Assembly: GCF_900128445.1 (NCBI RefSeq)
Contig: NZ_LT671417.1
Span: 1,350,769-1,414,768, forward strand
From: Thermophilibacter provencensis
Lineage (GTDB): Bacteria > Actinomycetota > Coriobacteriia > Coriobacteriales > Atopobiaceae
Direction of reading: 5' to 3'
DNA: 64,000 nucleotides
In this document: piece by piece, positions 46,689-55,272 of the stretch
How the letters are laid out: each line of letters opens with the position of its first letter
Numbering within the stretch: the first letter of the stretch is position 1
The notes under the pieces: generated by a model
Databases searched by the model: none
Seen by the model: the letters and a program-made list of their open reading frames with translations, nothing else
Told to the model about the DNA's origin: nothing
Position numbers and translations under genes: made by a program

Positions 46689-46791
46689 GCGCACAAAGGG
46701 GACAGGCGTGCAAAGGGGACAGGCACTTTTGCACGCGGGTCGAGCGTGCAAAAGTGCCTGTCCCCTTTGCACGCCTGTCCCCTTTGTGCGC
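46689..46791. repeat. 48-bp perfect nested inverted repeat between glgP and the glucosidase gene
   Basis: Left arm 46689-46736 and right arm 46744-46791 are exact complements with a 7-base loop (GGGTCGA). Each arm holds two head-to-tail units of AAAGGGGACAGGC, one followed by GTGCAAAGG and one by ACTTTTGCACGC. It thus looks like one REP inserted into, or expanded from, another. The inner part matches the hairpin at 23811-23855. It lies 8 bases from the glgP stop. Confidence 0.9.
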
Positions 46792-46798
46792 TTGCACA

Positions 46799-49063
46799 TC
46801 AGCTGAGGTGCCAGATGTCACGGTCGTACTCGCGGATGGTGCGGTCTGACGAGAAGAACCCGGATTTCGCGACGTTCACGAGGACCTTCTCGCCCCAGGA
46901 GGCGCGGTCCTCGTAGTCGGCGAGGCAGCGCTCCTTCACCGTCACGTAGTCGCGCGCGTCGAGCAGTGCCATGAAGTAGTCCTTGGCGACGAAGTCCCGG
47001 TAGACGCGGGTGATGCAGCCCGCGTCGCCGCGCGCGAGCAGCTCGGGCGAGCAGATGAAGTCGAGGACCTCGGCGAGCTCGCCGTCTGCCTGCCAGACGT
47101 CCCACGGGCGGTAGTCGCCCCGGTCGTAGAGGCCGATGACGTCCTCGGAGGAGCGGCCGAAGAGGTAGATGTTCTCGCGTCCCACGAGCTCCGCGATCTC
47201 CACGTTGGCGCCGTCGAGCGTTCCCAGCGTGAGGGCGCCGTTTGCCATGAACTTCATGTTTGAGGTGCCGCTCGCCTCCTTGGACGCAAGGGAGATCTGC
47301 TCGGAGACGTCCGCGGCGGGAATGAGGTGCTCGGCTGCCGTGACGTTGTAGTTCTCCACGAAGACGAGGCGAAGCCACGGGGCGACCTCAGGATCCTCGG
47401 CGATGAGGCGCCCAAGGGCCAGGAGCAGGGCGATCGTGTCCTTGGCCAAGGTGTATGCCGGTGCGGCCTTTGCGCCAAAGACCATCGTCAGCGGTCGATC
47501 GGGAACGTTTCCACGCTTGATCTGCAGATACTTCCAGATGGCGTAGAGGGCGTTCATCTGCTGTCGCTTGTACTGATGCATGCGCTTGACCTGGATGTCA
47601 AAGATGGAGTGCGGGTCAACCTCGACGTTCTTCTCGGCGCTCAGCCATGCGGCGAGACGCCCCTTGTTGCCCTCCTTGACCTCCAGAAGTCGCTGGACAA
47701 AGTCGGCGTCCCCGCGCAGGGAGAGAAGGTCCTCCAGCCTGGCGGCGTCGCGCGTCCAGCCGCTTCCGATGGCGTCGGTCAAGAGCGAGGCCAGCTCAGG
47801 GTTGCAGCCCATGAGCCAACGTCGGAAGGTGATGCCGTTGGTCTTGTTGGAGAACTTCTCGGGGTAGAGCTCGGCGAAGGGGCGCATCTCGGACTCCACG
47901 AGAATCTGGGTGTGGAGCGCCGCCACCCCGTTCACGGCGTGCGAGAAGTGCACGTCCATGTTGGCCATGTGCACCACGTCGCTGGGGTCGATCACGGCCA
48001 CGCGCTCGTCGCTCGTGCGCCTGCGGGCGAGCTCGTCCAGCTGGCGGATCACGGGCACGATGCCGGGCGCCACCTGCTCGATGTAGCCCATGGGCCAGGT
48101 CTCGAGCGCCTCGGCGAGGATCGTGTGGTTGGTATAGCCGCACGTGCGCTCCACGATGTCCGCGGCGTCCTCGAACTCGATGCCGCGCTCCATGAGCAGG
48201 CGCACCAGCTCGGGGATGACCATCGAGGGGTGGGTGTCGTTGATGTGGACCGCCACGTGACGGTCGAGCTCCTCGGGCGCAAGGCCGCGCTCCTCGAGCT
48301 CCGCGAGGATGAGCTGGGCACCTGCGGACACCATGAAGTACTGCTGGTAGACGCGCAGGAGCCTGCCGGCCTCGTCGGAGTCGTCGGGGTAGAGGAAGCT
48401 CGTGAGGCCGTGGGCCACGTCGCCCTTGTCGAACGCGATGCCGTGCTCGGGCGCCGGAGACGGCTCCTCTACGTCAAAGAGGTGCAGGCGGTTGACCACG
48501 CCGTTCTCGTAGCCGGGGACCCCGATGTCGTACATGCGCGCCGTGAGCGGTCCAAAGCCAAAGGGCACCGAGAAGGACGCGCCGGTGTCGATGAGCCAGG
48601 ACTCGGGCTCGATCCAGGGGTTGGGCTCCTCGTGCTGCACGCCCTCGGAGAGGTCCTGCCGGAAGAGGCCGTAGTGGTAGTTCAGGCCCACGCCGTCCCC
48701 GGGAAGCCCCAGCGAGGCGATGGAGTCGAGGAAGCACGCGGCAAGGCGCCCGAGGCCGCCGTTGCCGAGCGAGGGCTCGGGCTCGCAGTCCTCCACCGCG
48801 GCGAGCGTGGTGCCGTGGGCGGAAAGGACGCGCTCGACCTCGTCAGCCAGGCCGAGGTTCACGAGGTTGGCGCGGAGGAGCCGTCCTACCAGGAACTCAG
48901 CGGAGAAGTAGTAGAGCTTGCGGTCGCCCGCCGCCGGCCGCATGCCCGTCTCCAGGTCGCGAACCATGCGCAGCAGGGCGCAGAACAACTGCGCGTTCGT
49001 GGCCTCATCGAGCGTAGTGCCCAACTCGGCGAGCGTCTGGTCCAGGTTCTTCTCGATGTCCAT
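46799..49063 (-). CDS. glgP: Glycogen/maltodextrin phosphorylase
   Basis: This 754-residue enzyme splits alpha-1,4-glucan with phosphate to give glucose-1-phosphate. The pyridoxal phosphate Lys is in EASGTSNMKFMANGALTLGT. Other landmarks are PEPSLGNGGLGRLAACFLDS near the N-terminus, HINDTHPSMVIPELVR, NGITFRRWL and FDIQVKRMHQYKRQQMN. Length is slightly below the E. coli enzymes because the N-terminal regulatory stretch is short, as in bacterial maltodextrin phosphorylases. With MalQ upstream and the glucosidase downstream it forms a maltodextrin-breaking operon. Ribosome site AGGAGGAAC precedes the ATG. Confidence 0.96.
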   Translation of the reverse strand: MDIEKNLDQTLAELGTTLDEATNAQLFCALLRMVRDLETGMRPAAGDRKLYYFSAEFLVGRLLRANLVNLGLADEVERVLSAHGTTLAAVEDCEPEPSLGNGGLGRLAACFLDSIASLGLPGDGVGLNYHYGLFRQDLSEGVQHEEPNPWIEPESWLIDTGASFSVPFGFGPLTARMYDIGVPGYENGVVNRLHLFDVEEPSPAPEHGIAFDKGDVAHGLTSFLYPDDSDEAGRLLRVYQQYFMVSAGAQLILAELEERGLAPEELDRHVAVHINDTHPSMVIPELVRLLMERGIEFEDAADIVERTCGYTNHTILAEALETWPMGYIEQVAPGIVPVIRQLDELARRRTSDERVAVIDPSDVVHMANMDVHFSHAVNGVAALHTQILVESEMRPFAELYPEKFSNKTNGITFRRWLMGCNPELASLLTDAIGSGWTRDAARLEDLLSLRGDADFVQRLLEVKEGNKGRLAAWLSAEKNVEVDPHSIFDIQVKRMHQYKRQQMNALYAIWKYLQIKRGNVPDRPLTMVFGAKAAPAYTLAKDTIALLLALGRLIAEDPEVAPWLRLVFVENYNVTAAEHLIPAADVSEQISLASKEASGTSNMKFMANGALTLGTLDGANVEIAELVGRENIYLFGRSSEDVIGLYDRGDYRPWDVWQADGELAEVLDFICSPELLARGDAGCITRVYRDFVAKDYFMALLDARDYVTVKERCLADYEDRASWGEKVLVNVAKSGFFSSDRTIREYDRDIWHLS

Positions 49064-49134
49064 CGTGTTCCTCCTTGCCCTTGTCTCGGCCGTTCTGTCA
49101 GCTCCGCTCTTCCGGGGAGTCTCCTGCGCGCACG

Positions 49135-50691
49135 TCACCAGAGACCACCGGTCCCGCCGACGGGGATGACATCCCTGCGCGCGTACTCGTCGGGGACAAC
49201 CTTGATGGGAGGCAGGCGGCGGTAGAGCTCCATCTGTCGATGCACGCGCTCGGCGAGCCTGCGGCTCGCAAAGCCCGGGCGCGCCCGCCAGGCCCAGTTG
49301 TCTCCGAGCGTGGAGGGCGTGTTGATCCGCGCCTCGCTGCCCAGTCCCAGCAGGTCCTGCATCTGCACCACGGCGGTGTCCGCGGCGCTCGCCCAGATGG
49401 CGCGCATCATGCCCCAGCCCTCTCCCTCGGCCGGGTCGAGGTGAAGATACTCGCGGGCGAGGGCGACGTCGTCGGCCGGCGCCGTCTCGAGCCAGCCGAG
49501 CGCGGTGTCGTTGTCGTGCGTGCCCACGTAGGCGATGCAGTTGGTGGGGTAGGCGAAGGGCAGGTACGTGGCGCCCGAGCCGTCGCGCGTGTCGAAGGCG
49601 AACTCGAGGACCTTCATCCCGGGGAAGCCCGAATCCTCGAGCAGGCGATGCACCGAGGGGGTGAGGTAGCCGAGGTCCTCTGCCACGATGTCGCAGCGCC
49701 CGAGACGCTGCTCCAGCACGCGGAAGAGGTCGATCCCGGGGCCGTTGCGCCAGCGCCCGCCCGCCGCCGTCACGGCGCCCGCGGGGATGGCGAAGTAGGA
49801 GTCGAATCCGCGGAAGTGGTCGATGCGCAGGATGTCGTAGAGCCTCAGCTGGAAGGCGATGCGCCGGCACCACCAGTCGTAGCCGTCCGCCTTCATGCGG
49901 TCCCAGGCAAAGAGCGGGTTGCCCCAGAGCTGGCCGATGTCGGAGAAGCCGTCGGGCGGGACGCCGGCGATCTCGACGGGCCTGAGGTCCGCGTCGAGCT
50001 GGAACTGCTCGGGGTGGCTCCAGACGTCCGCGCTGTCCTCGGCCACGTAGAAGGGGAGGTCGCCCATGATGCGCACGCCCGCGGCGCGCGCGTAGCCGTG
50101 CAGGCGGCCCCACTGCGAGAAGAACAGGTACTGGACGCCCTGCCAGAAGGCGATGTCCTCGGCGAGCTCCTCGCGCGCCCGGGCAAGCGCGCTCGCGCAG
50201 CGCAGGCGCAGGCCGTCGGGCCAGGTGTGCCAGGGGGCGCCGCGATGCCGGTCCTTGAGGGCCATGAAGAGGGCGTAGTCGTCGAGCCAGGCTGCCTCCC
50301 GCTCGCAGAAGCGGGCGAGCTCGGCCGGGCGCGCCTCCCGGAGGCGGCCCACTGCTCGTCGCAGCACGCCGAAGCGGCCCCGGTAGAGGGCGCCGTAGTC
50401 GACGCGCTCGGGGTCGTGGCCCCAGTCAACGGCCGCGTATTCCTCGTGCTCGAGCAGCCCCTCGGATGCGAGGTCGTCGAGGTCGATGAGATAGGGGTTT
50501 CCGGCGTAGGTGGAGAACGACTGGTACGGCGAGTCCCCGTAGCTGGTTGGCACGATGGGGAGCACCTGCCAGATTGACACGCCGGCGCGCGCCAGGAAGT
50601 CGACGAAGCCGCGCGCCTCGCCGCCGATCGTGCCCACTCCCCAGGGGGAGGGGAGCGAAGTGATGGGCATGAGGATGCCCGACGTTCTCAT
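49135..50691 (-). CDS. malQ: 4-alpha-glucanotransferase (amylomaltase)
   Basis: This 518-residue GH77 enzyme disproportionates maltooligosaccharides so that GlgP gets longer substrates. Family landmarks are MRTSGILMPITSLPSPWGVG, SPYQSFSTYAGNPYLIDLDD, LRIDHFRGFDSYFAIP (nucleophile Asp), IVAEDLGYLTPSV (acid/base Glu) and YVGTHDNDTALGWL. Length is normal for the bacterial type. It follows lacI by 44 bases and precedes glgP by 71. Ribosome site AAAGGAGGACGC is strong. Confidence 0.95.
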   Translation of the reverse strand: MRTSGILMPITSLPSPWGVGTIGGEARGFVDFLARAGVSIWQVLPIVPTSYGDSPYQSFSTYAGNPYLIDLDDLASEGLLEHEEYAAVDWGHDPERVDYGALYRGRFGVLRRAVGRLREARPAELARFCEREAAWLDDYALFMALKDRHRGAPWHTWPDGLRLRCASALARAREELAEDIAFWQGVQYLFFSQWGRLHGYARAAGVRIMGDLPFYVAEDSADVWSHPEQFQLDADLRPVEIAGVPPDGFSDIGQLWGNPLFAWDRMKADGYDWWCRRIAFQLRLYDILRIDHFRGFDSYFAIPAGAVTAAGGRWRNGPGIDLFRVLEQRLGRCDIVAEDLGYLTPSVHRLLEDSGFPGMKVLEFAFDTRDGSGATYLPFAYPTNCIAYVGTHDNDTALGWLETAPADDVALAREYLHLDPAEGEGWGMMRAIWASAADTAVVQMQDLLGLGSEARINTPSTLGDNWAWRARPGFASRRLAERVHRQMELYRRLPPIKVVPDEYARRDVIPVGGTGGLW

Positions 50692-50705
50692 GCGTCCTCC
50701 TTTCT

Positions 50706-50725
50706 TGGCGGGAGCTGGCCCGCCA
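50706..50725 (-). terminator. Small hairpin between lacI and malQ
   Basis: TGGCGGG (50706-50712) and CCCGCCA (50719-50725) pair over a 6-base loop, directly before the malQ ribosome site. No T-run. It could hide the ribosome site or trim read-through from lacI. Confidence 0.35.
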
Positions 50726-50735
50726 CCGTCTCGGG

Positions 50736-51740
50736 TCAGAGGGAGCGGACGCTCTCTCGTTCGACGAGCTCGAAGTCCACGAGCTCGTGGCTTGCCGGGG
50801 AACCGTCGCGCATGGCGTCCAGCAAGATCCGCGCGGCGCGCTCGGCGAGGCGCGCGGCATCCTGGCGGACCGTCGTGATCCGGGGGATGGCGTACTGCGA
50901 GAAGGCCGTGTCGTCGAAGCCGACGAGCGATACGTCTTCGGGTACGCTGAGCCCCCGGTCGGCGATGGCGCGCAGCGCGCCGAAGGCGACGACGTCGCCG
51001 AGCGCGAAGATGGCGGTGAGGTCCTCCGAGCGCTCGAGGAGCCGGAGCGTCGCCTCGTGGCCGCCCCGCTCGATGAAGTCGCAGGGCTCGTAGTCCCGCT
51101 CGTAGTCGAGCTCGATGCCGTGCTCGCGGAGGGCCTGCTCGGCGCCACGCAGACGCAGCTCTCCGATCTGCCCGCTCGTGCGGTTGCCGCCCACGATGCC
51201 GACCCTGCGGTGCCCACGCTCAAGCAGGTGCGCCACGGCGCTTCTCGCCGCCGCGACGTTGTCGATGGTGACGCTCGAGAGGTTGGCGAAGCCGAGCTGC
51301 TCCGCGTTCGCCGTAACCAGAACGCTCGGCGCCTCGATCTCATGGAAGGACGCGCGGAAGCTCTCGAGCTCGCCCCCGAGGAACACCATGCCCTTGGGGT
51401 GACGAGCCTGCTGGTAGTCGATGGCGGCGCGGACCTCGTCGACCTCGCCGGTGAGGTAGGTGACGACGATCTCCTCCTCCTCGCGCGCGAGCGCGGCCTG
51501 AAGGGGGCCGAGGATATCGTCGAACATGCGGTTTCCGACGCCCATCACGAAGACGGCAACGGGCGTCTGGGAGCGCATCTTAAGGTAGCGGGCGTTGGAG
51601 TTGGGCTCGTAGCCGCACTCGTCCATCACGGCGAGGATGCGCTTGCGCGCTCGGTCGCTGACGTTAGGCTGGCCGTTGATGACGCGGGAGACCGTCCCGA
51701 CCCCGTACCCGGAGCGCTCCGCGATGTCTCTGATGTCCAT
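50736..51740 (-). CDS. LacI/GalR family transcriptional repressor
   Basis: This 334-residue regulator has the LacI helix-turn-helix (MDIRDIAERSGYGVGTVSRV, INGQPNVSDRARKRILAVMD) and a periplasmic-binding-like effector domain (VTIDNVAAARSAVAHLLERG; GFDDTAFSQYAIPRITTVRQ). It heads the malQ-glgP-glucosidase operon, and two identical 16-bp palindromes sit 49 and 105 bases before its ATG. Autoregulation is therefore likely, released by a maltose-type inducer or acting like MalR. It might also act on galT-galK, which start 530 bases away on the other strand. Confidence 0.92.
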   Translation of the reverse strand: MDIRDIAERSGYGVGTVSRVINGQPNVSDRARKRILAVMDECGYEPNSNARYLKMRSQTPVAVFVMGVGNRMFDDILGPLQAALAREEEEIVVTYLTGEVDEVRAAIDYQQARHPKGMVFLGGELESFRASFHEIEAPSVLVTANAEQLGFANLSSVTIDNVAAARSAVAHLLERGHRRVGIVGGNRTSGQIGELRLRGAEQALREHGIELDYERDYEPCDFIERGGHEATLRLLERSEDLTAIFALGDVVAFGALRAIADRGLSVPEDVSLVGFDDTAFSQYAIPRITTVRQDAARLAERAARILLDAMRDGSPASHELVDFELVERESVRSL

Positions 51741-51788
51741 GGGTCACCTCGTCTCTTGCCCCGTCATGATCTCTCGGTCGGAGCTGTC

Positions 51789-51860
51789 TTGGAAACGTTT
51801 CCAAACCATTCTAGCAGGAAGGGAAGAGGAGGGAGGCTCATGGGTTGGAAACGTTTCCAA
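51789..51860. promoter_or_regulatory. Two identical LacI-type operators
   Basis: TTGGAAACGTTTCCAA is perfectly palindromic and occurs at 51789-51804 and 51845-51860, 56 bases apart (about 5.3 helical turns). This half-site (GGAAAC) with central CG is the standard LacI/MalR operator form. Two sites upstream of lacI allow cooperative binding or a short loop over its promoter. Confidence 0.85.
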
Positions 51861-52013
51861 AACGGCTTGAGCGCAACTATAGCGCACCCCGCGCCGCCGG
51901 GGGAGAAGAACCCAACATTTCCGTTTGCGGGCAAATTCCCACCGTTCGCCGTCCTTCTCGCCACGGCGTCCCTCTCGCTTGGCAGCTCCTTCTTGCCTGC
52001 AGGCTGGGAATCC

Positions 52014-52126
52014 GTCGCGAATCCCCCGCACAGCCGGTCTGCGGGGCCGTGGCGACGTTTCGGCGCGGAAAGGTGTCGCGAGACCCCCGCGCAGTTGCCC
52101 TGCGGGGCCGTGGCGACGCCTCGGCG
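52014..52126. repeat. Imperfect tandem duplication upstream of galT
   Basis: Two units of about 52 bases (52014-52065 and 52075-52126) share GTCGCGA, CCCCCGC, CTGCGGGGCCGTGGCGACG and TCGGCG. Each can fold as a CCCCGC/GCGGGG hairpin. The region from 51861 to 52271 has no supported gene apart from these repeats; galT has an AGAAGGGAGCC ribosome site. Confidence 0.6.
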
Positions 52127-52271
52127 AGAGGGGCCGTGCGCCGCGGCATGCTCGCCACCGGGCGCGCCGCTCACGGGAGTGGGCCACGGTTGCCCCGGAC
52201 TGCGATATCGTTTCCATAGCTATGTTTGGCAGGGTTCGGGGGGAGCCCACGGAGAAGGGAGCCCAGAAATA

Positions 52272-53843
52272 ATGGACGACTATCAGGCAGGCGCCGTCGA
52301 GAGGGGCGTGGCGCAGCTCGTCGCCTACGCCCTCGACCGGGGCCTCATCGGGCAGGATGACGTCACCTATGCCGCCAACCTCATGCTCGACGCGCTCTCC
52401 TACGAGCCGGAGGGCTCGTACGTTCCTCGGGAGGCCGTCGGGGAGGTCGTCACGTCCGGGGAGCTGCCGCCGCTTGAGGAGATTCTCGCCGGCCTGCTCG
52501 ACGATGCCGTGGCCCGCGGCGTGTGCGATCCGGGCATTGCGAGCCGCGACCTTTTGGACACGCGCCTCATGGGCTGCGTGACGCCGCGCCCGAGCGAGGT
52601 CACCCGCGCCTTCCGGGAGCGCTACGAGGAGTCCCCCAAGAGCGCGACCGACTATTTCTACCAGCTTGCGCTCGACTCCGACTACATCCGCTCCTACCGC
52701 ATCGCGCGCGACCGCAAATGGGTCACCTCCACGCGCTACGGCGACCTTGACATCACGATCAACCTCTCGAAGCCCGAGAAGGACCCCAAGGCCATTGCCG
52801 CCGCGCTTACCAAGAAGAGCGACCACGAGCCCTACCCGCGCTGCCAGCTCTGCCCCGAGAACCTCGGCTATGCCGGCAGGCTTGACCATCCCGCGCGCGA
52901 GACCATCCGCCTCATTCCGCTCACGCTCGCGGGCGAGCCGTGGTACCTGCAGTACAGCCCCTACGTCTACTACAACGAGCACTGCATCGTGCTCTCCGAG
53001 AAGCACGTGCCCATGCAGATCAGCCGTGCCACGTTCCAGCGGCTCCTTGAGTTCGTGACGATGTTCCCGCACTACACCGTCGGCTCCAATGCGGACCTGC
53101 CCATCGTGGGCGGCTCAATCCTCACCCACGAGCACTACCAGGGCGGCTGCTACGAGTTCGCCATGGCGCGCGCGGGCGTGCGCGAGGAGGTCTCGTTCCC
53201 GGGCTTCGAGGACGTGCGCGCCGGCGTGGTCGACTGGCCGATGTCCGTGATTCGCCTGGACTCTGACGACCCGGAGCGCCTCGTGGAGCTGGCGGACAAG
53301 GTCCTCGTTGCCTGGCGCGGCTACTCCGACGCCTCCGTGGGCGTGCTCGCCGAGACGGACGGCACCCCGCACAACACCATCACGCCCATCGCGCGTCGCC
53401 GCGGCGACTCCTTCGAGCTCGACCTCGTCCTGCGCAACAACCGCACCACCGACGAGTATCCGCTTGGCATCTTCCACCCGCACCAGGAGCTGCACCACAT
53501 CAAGAAGGAGAACATCGGCCTCATCGAGGTCATGGGTCTCGCGGTGCTGCCGGCGCGCCTGCTCGGCGAGATGGACCGCCTGAAGCAGGTTATCCTGGCG
53601 GGCGAGGACCCGGCCGCGGTGCCCGAGGTGGCGAGCCACGCGCCGTGGGCGTCCGAGGTTCTGGGGCGGCATCCCGAGTTTGCGCCGGAGAACGTCGCAA
53701 GCGCGGACCCCGCGGCGCTCGATGCCGTCATAGAGGAGGAGATCGGCCAGGTCTTCGCGCAGGTGCTCGAGCACTGCGCGGTCTTTGCCGACGACGAGGA
53801 GGGAAGGGCGGCGCTCGCGTGCTTCGTCGCGAGCGTGCGCTAG
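52272..53843 (+). CDS. galT: UDP-glucose-hexose-1-phosphate uridylyltransferase, class II
   Basis: This 523-residue enzyme transfers UMP between UDP-glucose and galactose-1-phosphate (Leloir pathway). It is the class II form found in Firmicutes and Coriobacteriia, not the 340-residue E. coli form. Landmarks are TPRPSEVTRAFRERYEESPK, YPRCQLCPENLGYAGRLDHP, ILTHEHYQGGCYEFAMARA (the His region of the active site) and LGIFHPHQELHHIKKENIGL. It is followed by galK after 46 bases holding a REP-like hairpin. The epimerase galE is not in the window. Confidence 0.95.
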   Translation: MDDYQAGAVERGVAQLVAYALDRGLIGQDDVTYAANLMLDALSYEPEGSYVPREAVGEVVTSGELPPLEEILAGLLDDAVARGVCDPGIASRDLLDTRLMGCVTPRPSEVTRAFRERYEESPKSATDYFYQLALDSDYIRSYRIARDRKWVTSTRYGDLDITINLSKPEKDPKAIAAALTKKSDHEPYPRCQLCPENLGYAGRLDHPARETIRLIPLTLAGEPWYLQYSPYVYYNEHCIVLSEKHVPMQISRATFQRLLEFVTMFPHYTVGSNADLPIVGGSILTHEHYQGGCYEFAMARAGVREEVSFPGFEDVRAGVVDWPMSVIRLDSDDPERLVELADKVLVAWRGYSDASVGVLAETDGTPHNTITPIARRRGDSFELDLVLRNNRTTDEYPLGIFHPHQELHHIKKENIGLIEVMGLAVLPARLLGEMDRLKQVILAGEDPAAVPEVASHAPWASEVLGRHPEFAPENVASADPAALDAVIEEEIGQVFAQVLEHCAVFADDEEGRAALACFVASVR

Positions 53844-53870
53844 GTGGAAAAGTGCCTGTCACTTTTCCAC
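53844..53870. repeat. REP-like hairpin between galT and galK
   Basis: GTGGAAAAGTG (53844-53854) pairs with CACTTTTCCAC (53860-53870) around CCTGT. AAAAGTGCCTGTC is shared with the nested repeat at 46689-46791. It begins at the last base pair after the galT stop and ends 19 bases before the galK ATG. Confidence 0.8.
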
Positions 53871-53889
53871 GCATGAGAGGAGATCACCT

Positions 53890-55137
53890 ATGGGCATTCC
53901 CACGACTGACGCGCTGACCGCGGTCTACGGCGAGGATGCGGCGCGTGCCGCCGAGCGCCTCGGCGCGCTTGCCGTCCGCTACGACGAGGCCTTCGGCGCC
54001 GGCGACCCCGAGTTCTTTACCGCCTCCGGCCGCACGGAGATCATCGGCAACCACACCGACCACAACGGCGGCAAGATTCTGGCCGCCTCAATCACGATGG
54101 ACAGCATCGGTGCCGCCCAGCGCACGGACGACGGCATCGTCACCATCTGGAGCGAGGGCTACCCCGATGCCATCGTCGTGGACACGGCCGCGATCGACCA
54201 GATCCCGCACGGCGGCGGCTCCACCACGCTCGTCGCCGGCATGCTCGAGGCAACGGCCAAGCGCGGCTTCAAGATCGGCGGCTTCAACGCCGTGTGCTCC
54301 TCCGAGGTCATCCCGTCCGCCGGCGTGAGCTCCTCGGCGTCCTTCGAGATGCTCGTCTGCGAGATCGTGAACCACCTCTACAACGACGACGCCATCGAGC
54401 GCGCCGACTACGCCCGCATCGGCCAGTACGCCGAGAACGTCTGGTGGGACAAGGCGTCCGGCCTCATGGACCAGATGGCGTGCGCCGTGGGCGGCACGAT
54501 CCTCCTGGACTTCTCGGACGGCGTGAAGTACGAGAAGGTCGACTTCGGCTTTGATGAGCTTGACCACGACCTCGTGATCGTAAACACCGGCAAGGGCCAC
54601 GCCGACCTCTCCGCCGAGTACTCCTCCGTCCCCAACGAGATGCACGCCGTGGCCGCGGCGCTCGGCGTCAAGAACCTCTGCGACACGACCGAGGACGCGG
54701 TTCTCTCCAACCTCGCCGAGCTGCGCGAGAAGTGCGGCGACCGCGCGGTGATGCGCGCCCTGCACTACTTCGAGGAGGTCAGGCGCGTTGAGGCCGCCGA
54801 GGCGGCGATCAATGCCGGCGACAAGGCAAAGGTCCTCGACATCATCACCGCCTCAGGCCGCTCCTCCTGGGAGTGGCTGCAGAACGCCGTGGTGCCCGGG
54901 ATGCCCGAGGAGGAGCCCATCCCGATGGCGCTCGCCCTCACCGAGCTCTACCTGCGCAAGATCGGCGCCGGCGCGTTCCGCCTGCACGGCGGCGGCTTCG
55001 CGGGCGTCATCATGTGCGTGACGCCTAAGGCCGAGACCGCAGGCTACGTGGACTACATGGCCAGCTACTTCGGGCGCGAGAACGTCTACCTCACCAACAT
55101 CCGCCAGACGGGTGCCGCCTGTCTCGGCAAGGCGTAG
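53890..55137 (+). CDS. galK: Galactokinase
   Basis: This 415-residue GHMP kinase phosphorylates galactose at C1. The galactose signature is GRTEIIGNHTDHNGGKILAA, the ATP loop is VIPSAGVSSSASFEM, and the third motif is HGGGFAGVIMCV near the C-terminus. It follows galT and provides galactose-1-phosphate to it; substrate comes from the alpha-galactosidase of the neighbouring operon. GAGAGGAGATC supplies the ribosome site. Confidence 0.96.
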   Translation: MGIPTTDALTAVYGEDAARAAERLGALAVRYDEAFGAGDPEFFTASGRTEIIGNHTDHNGGKILAASITMDSIGAAQRTDDGIVTIWSEGYPDAIVVDTAAIDQIPHGGGSTTLVAGMLEATAKRGFKIGGFNAVCSSEVIPSAGVSSSASFEMLVCEIVNHLYNDDAIERADYARIGQYAENVWWDKASGLMDQMACAVGGTILLDFSDGVKYEKVDFGFDELDHDLVIVNTGKGHADLSAEYSSVPNEMHAVAAALGVKNLCDTTEDAVLSNLAELREKCGDRAVMRALHYFEEVRRVEAAEAAINAGDKAKVLDIITASGRSSWEWLQNAVVPGMPEEEPIPMALALTELYLRKIGAGAFRLHGGGFAGVIMCVTPKAETAGYVDYMASYFGRENVYLTNIRQTGAACLGKA

Positions 55138-55168
55138 GGCGCGTCGTTCTTCTCGCCAGCGCGTCTTT

Positions 55169-55202
55169 GGGCGGCGGCGCGGCTTCGGCTGCGTCGCCGC
55201 CC
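55169..55202. terminator. Bidirectional hairpin with TTCG loop between galK and the phosphoesterase gene
   Basis: A 15-bp stem (55169-55183 with 55188-55202; two G-T pairs when read on the plus strand) closed by the TTCG tetraloop, 32 bases after galK and 71 before the end of the convergent phosphoesterase gene. T-runs are weak on both sides. Confidence 0.6.
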
Positions 55203-55272
55203 CCGTGATGCGGTCCTGCAAACCGCCTCCCCGCGGCGGCGAGAAGTTCGGCGGCGGAGCGGGACCCCCCCC

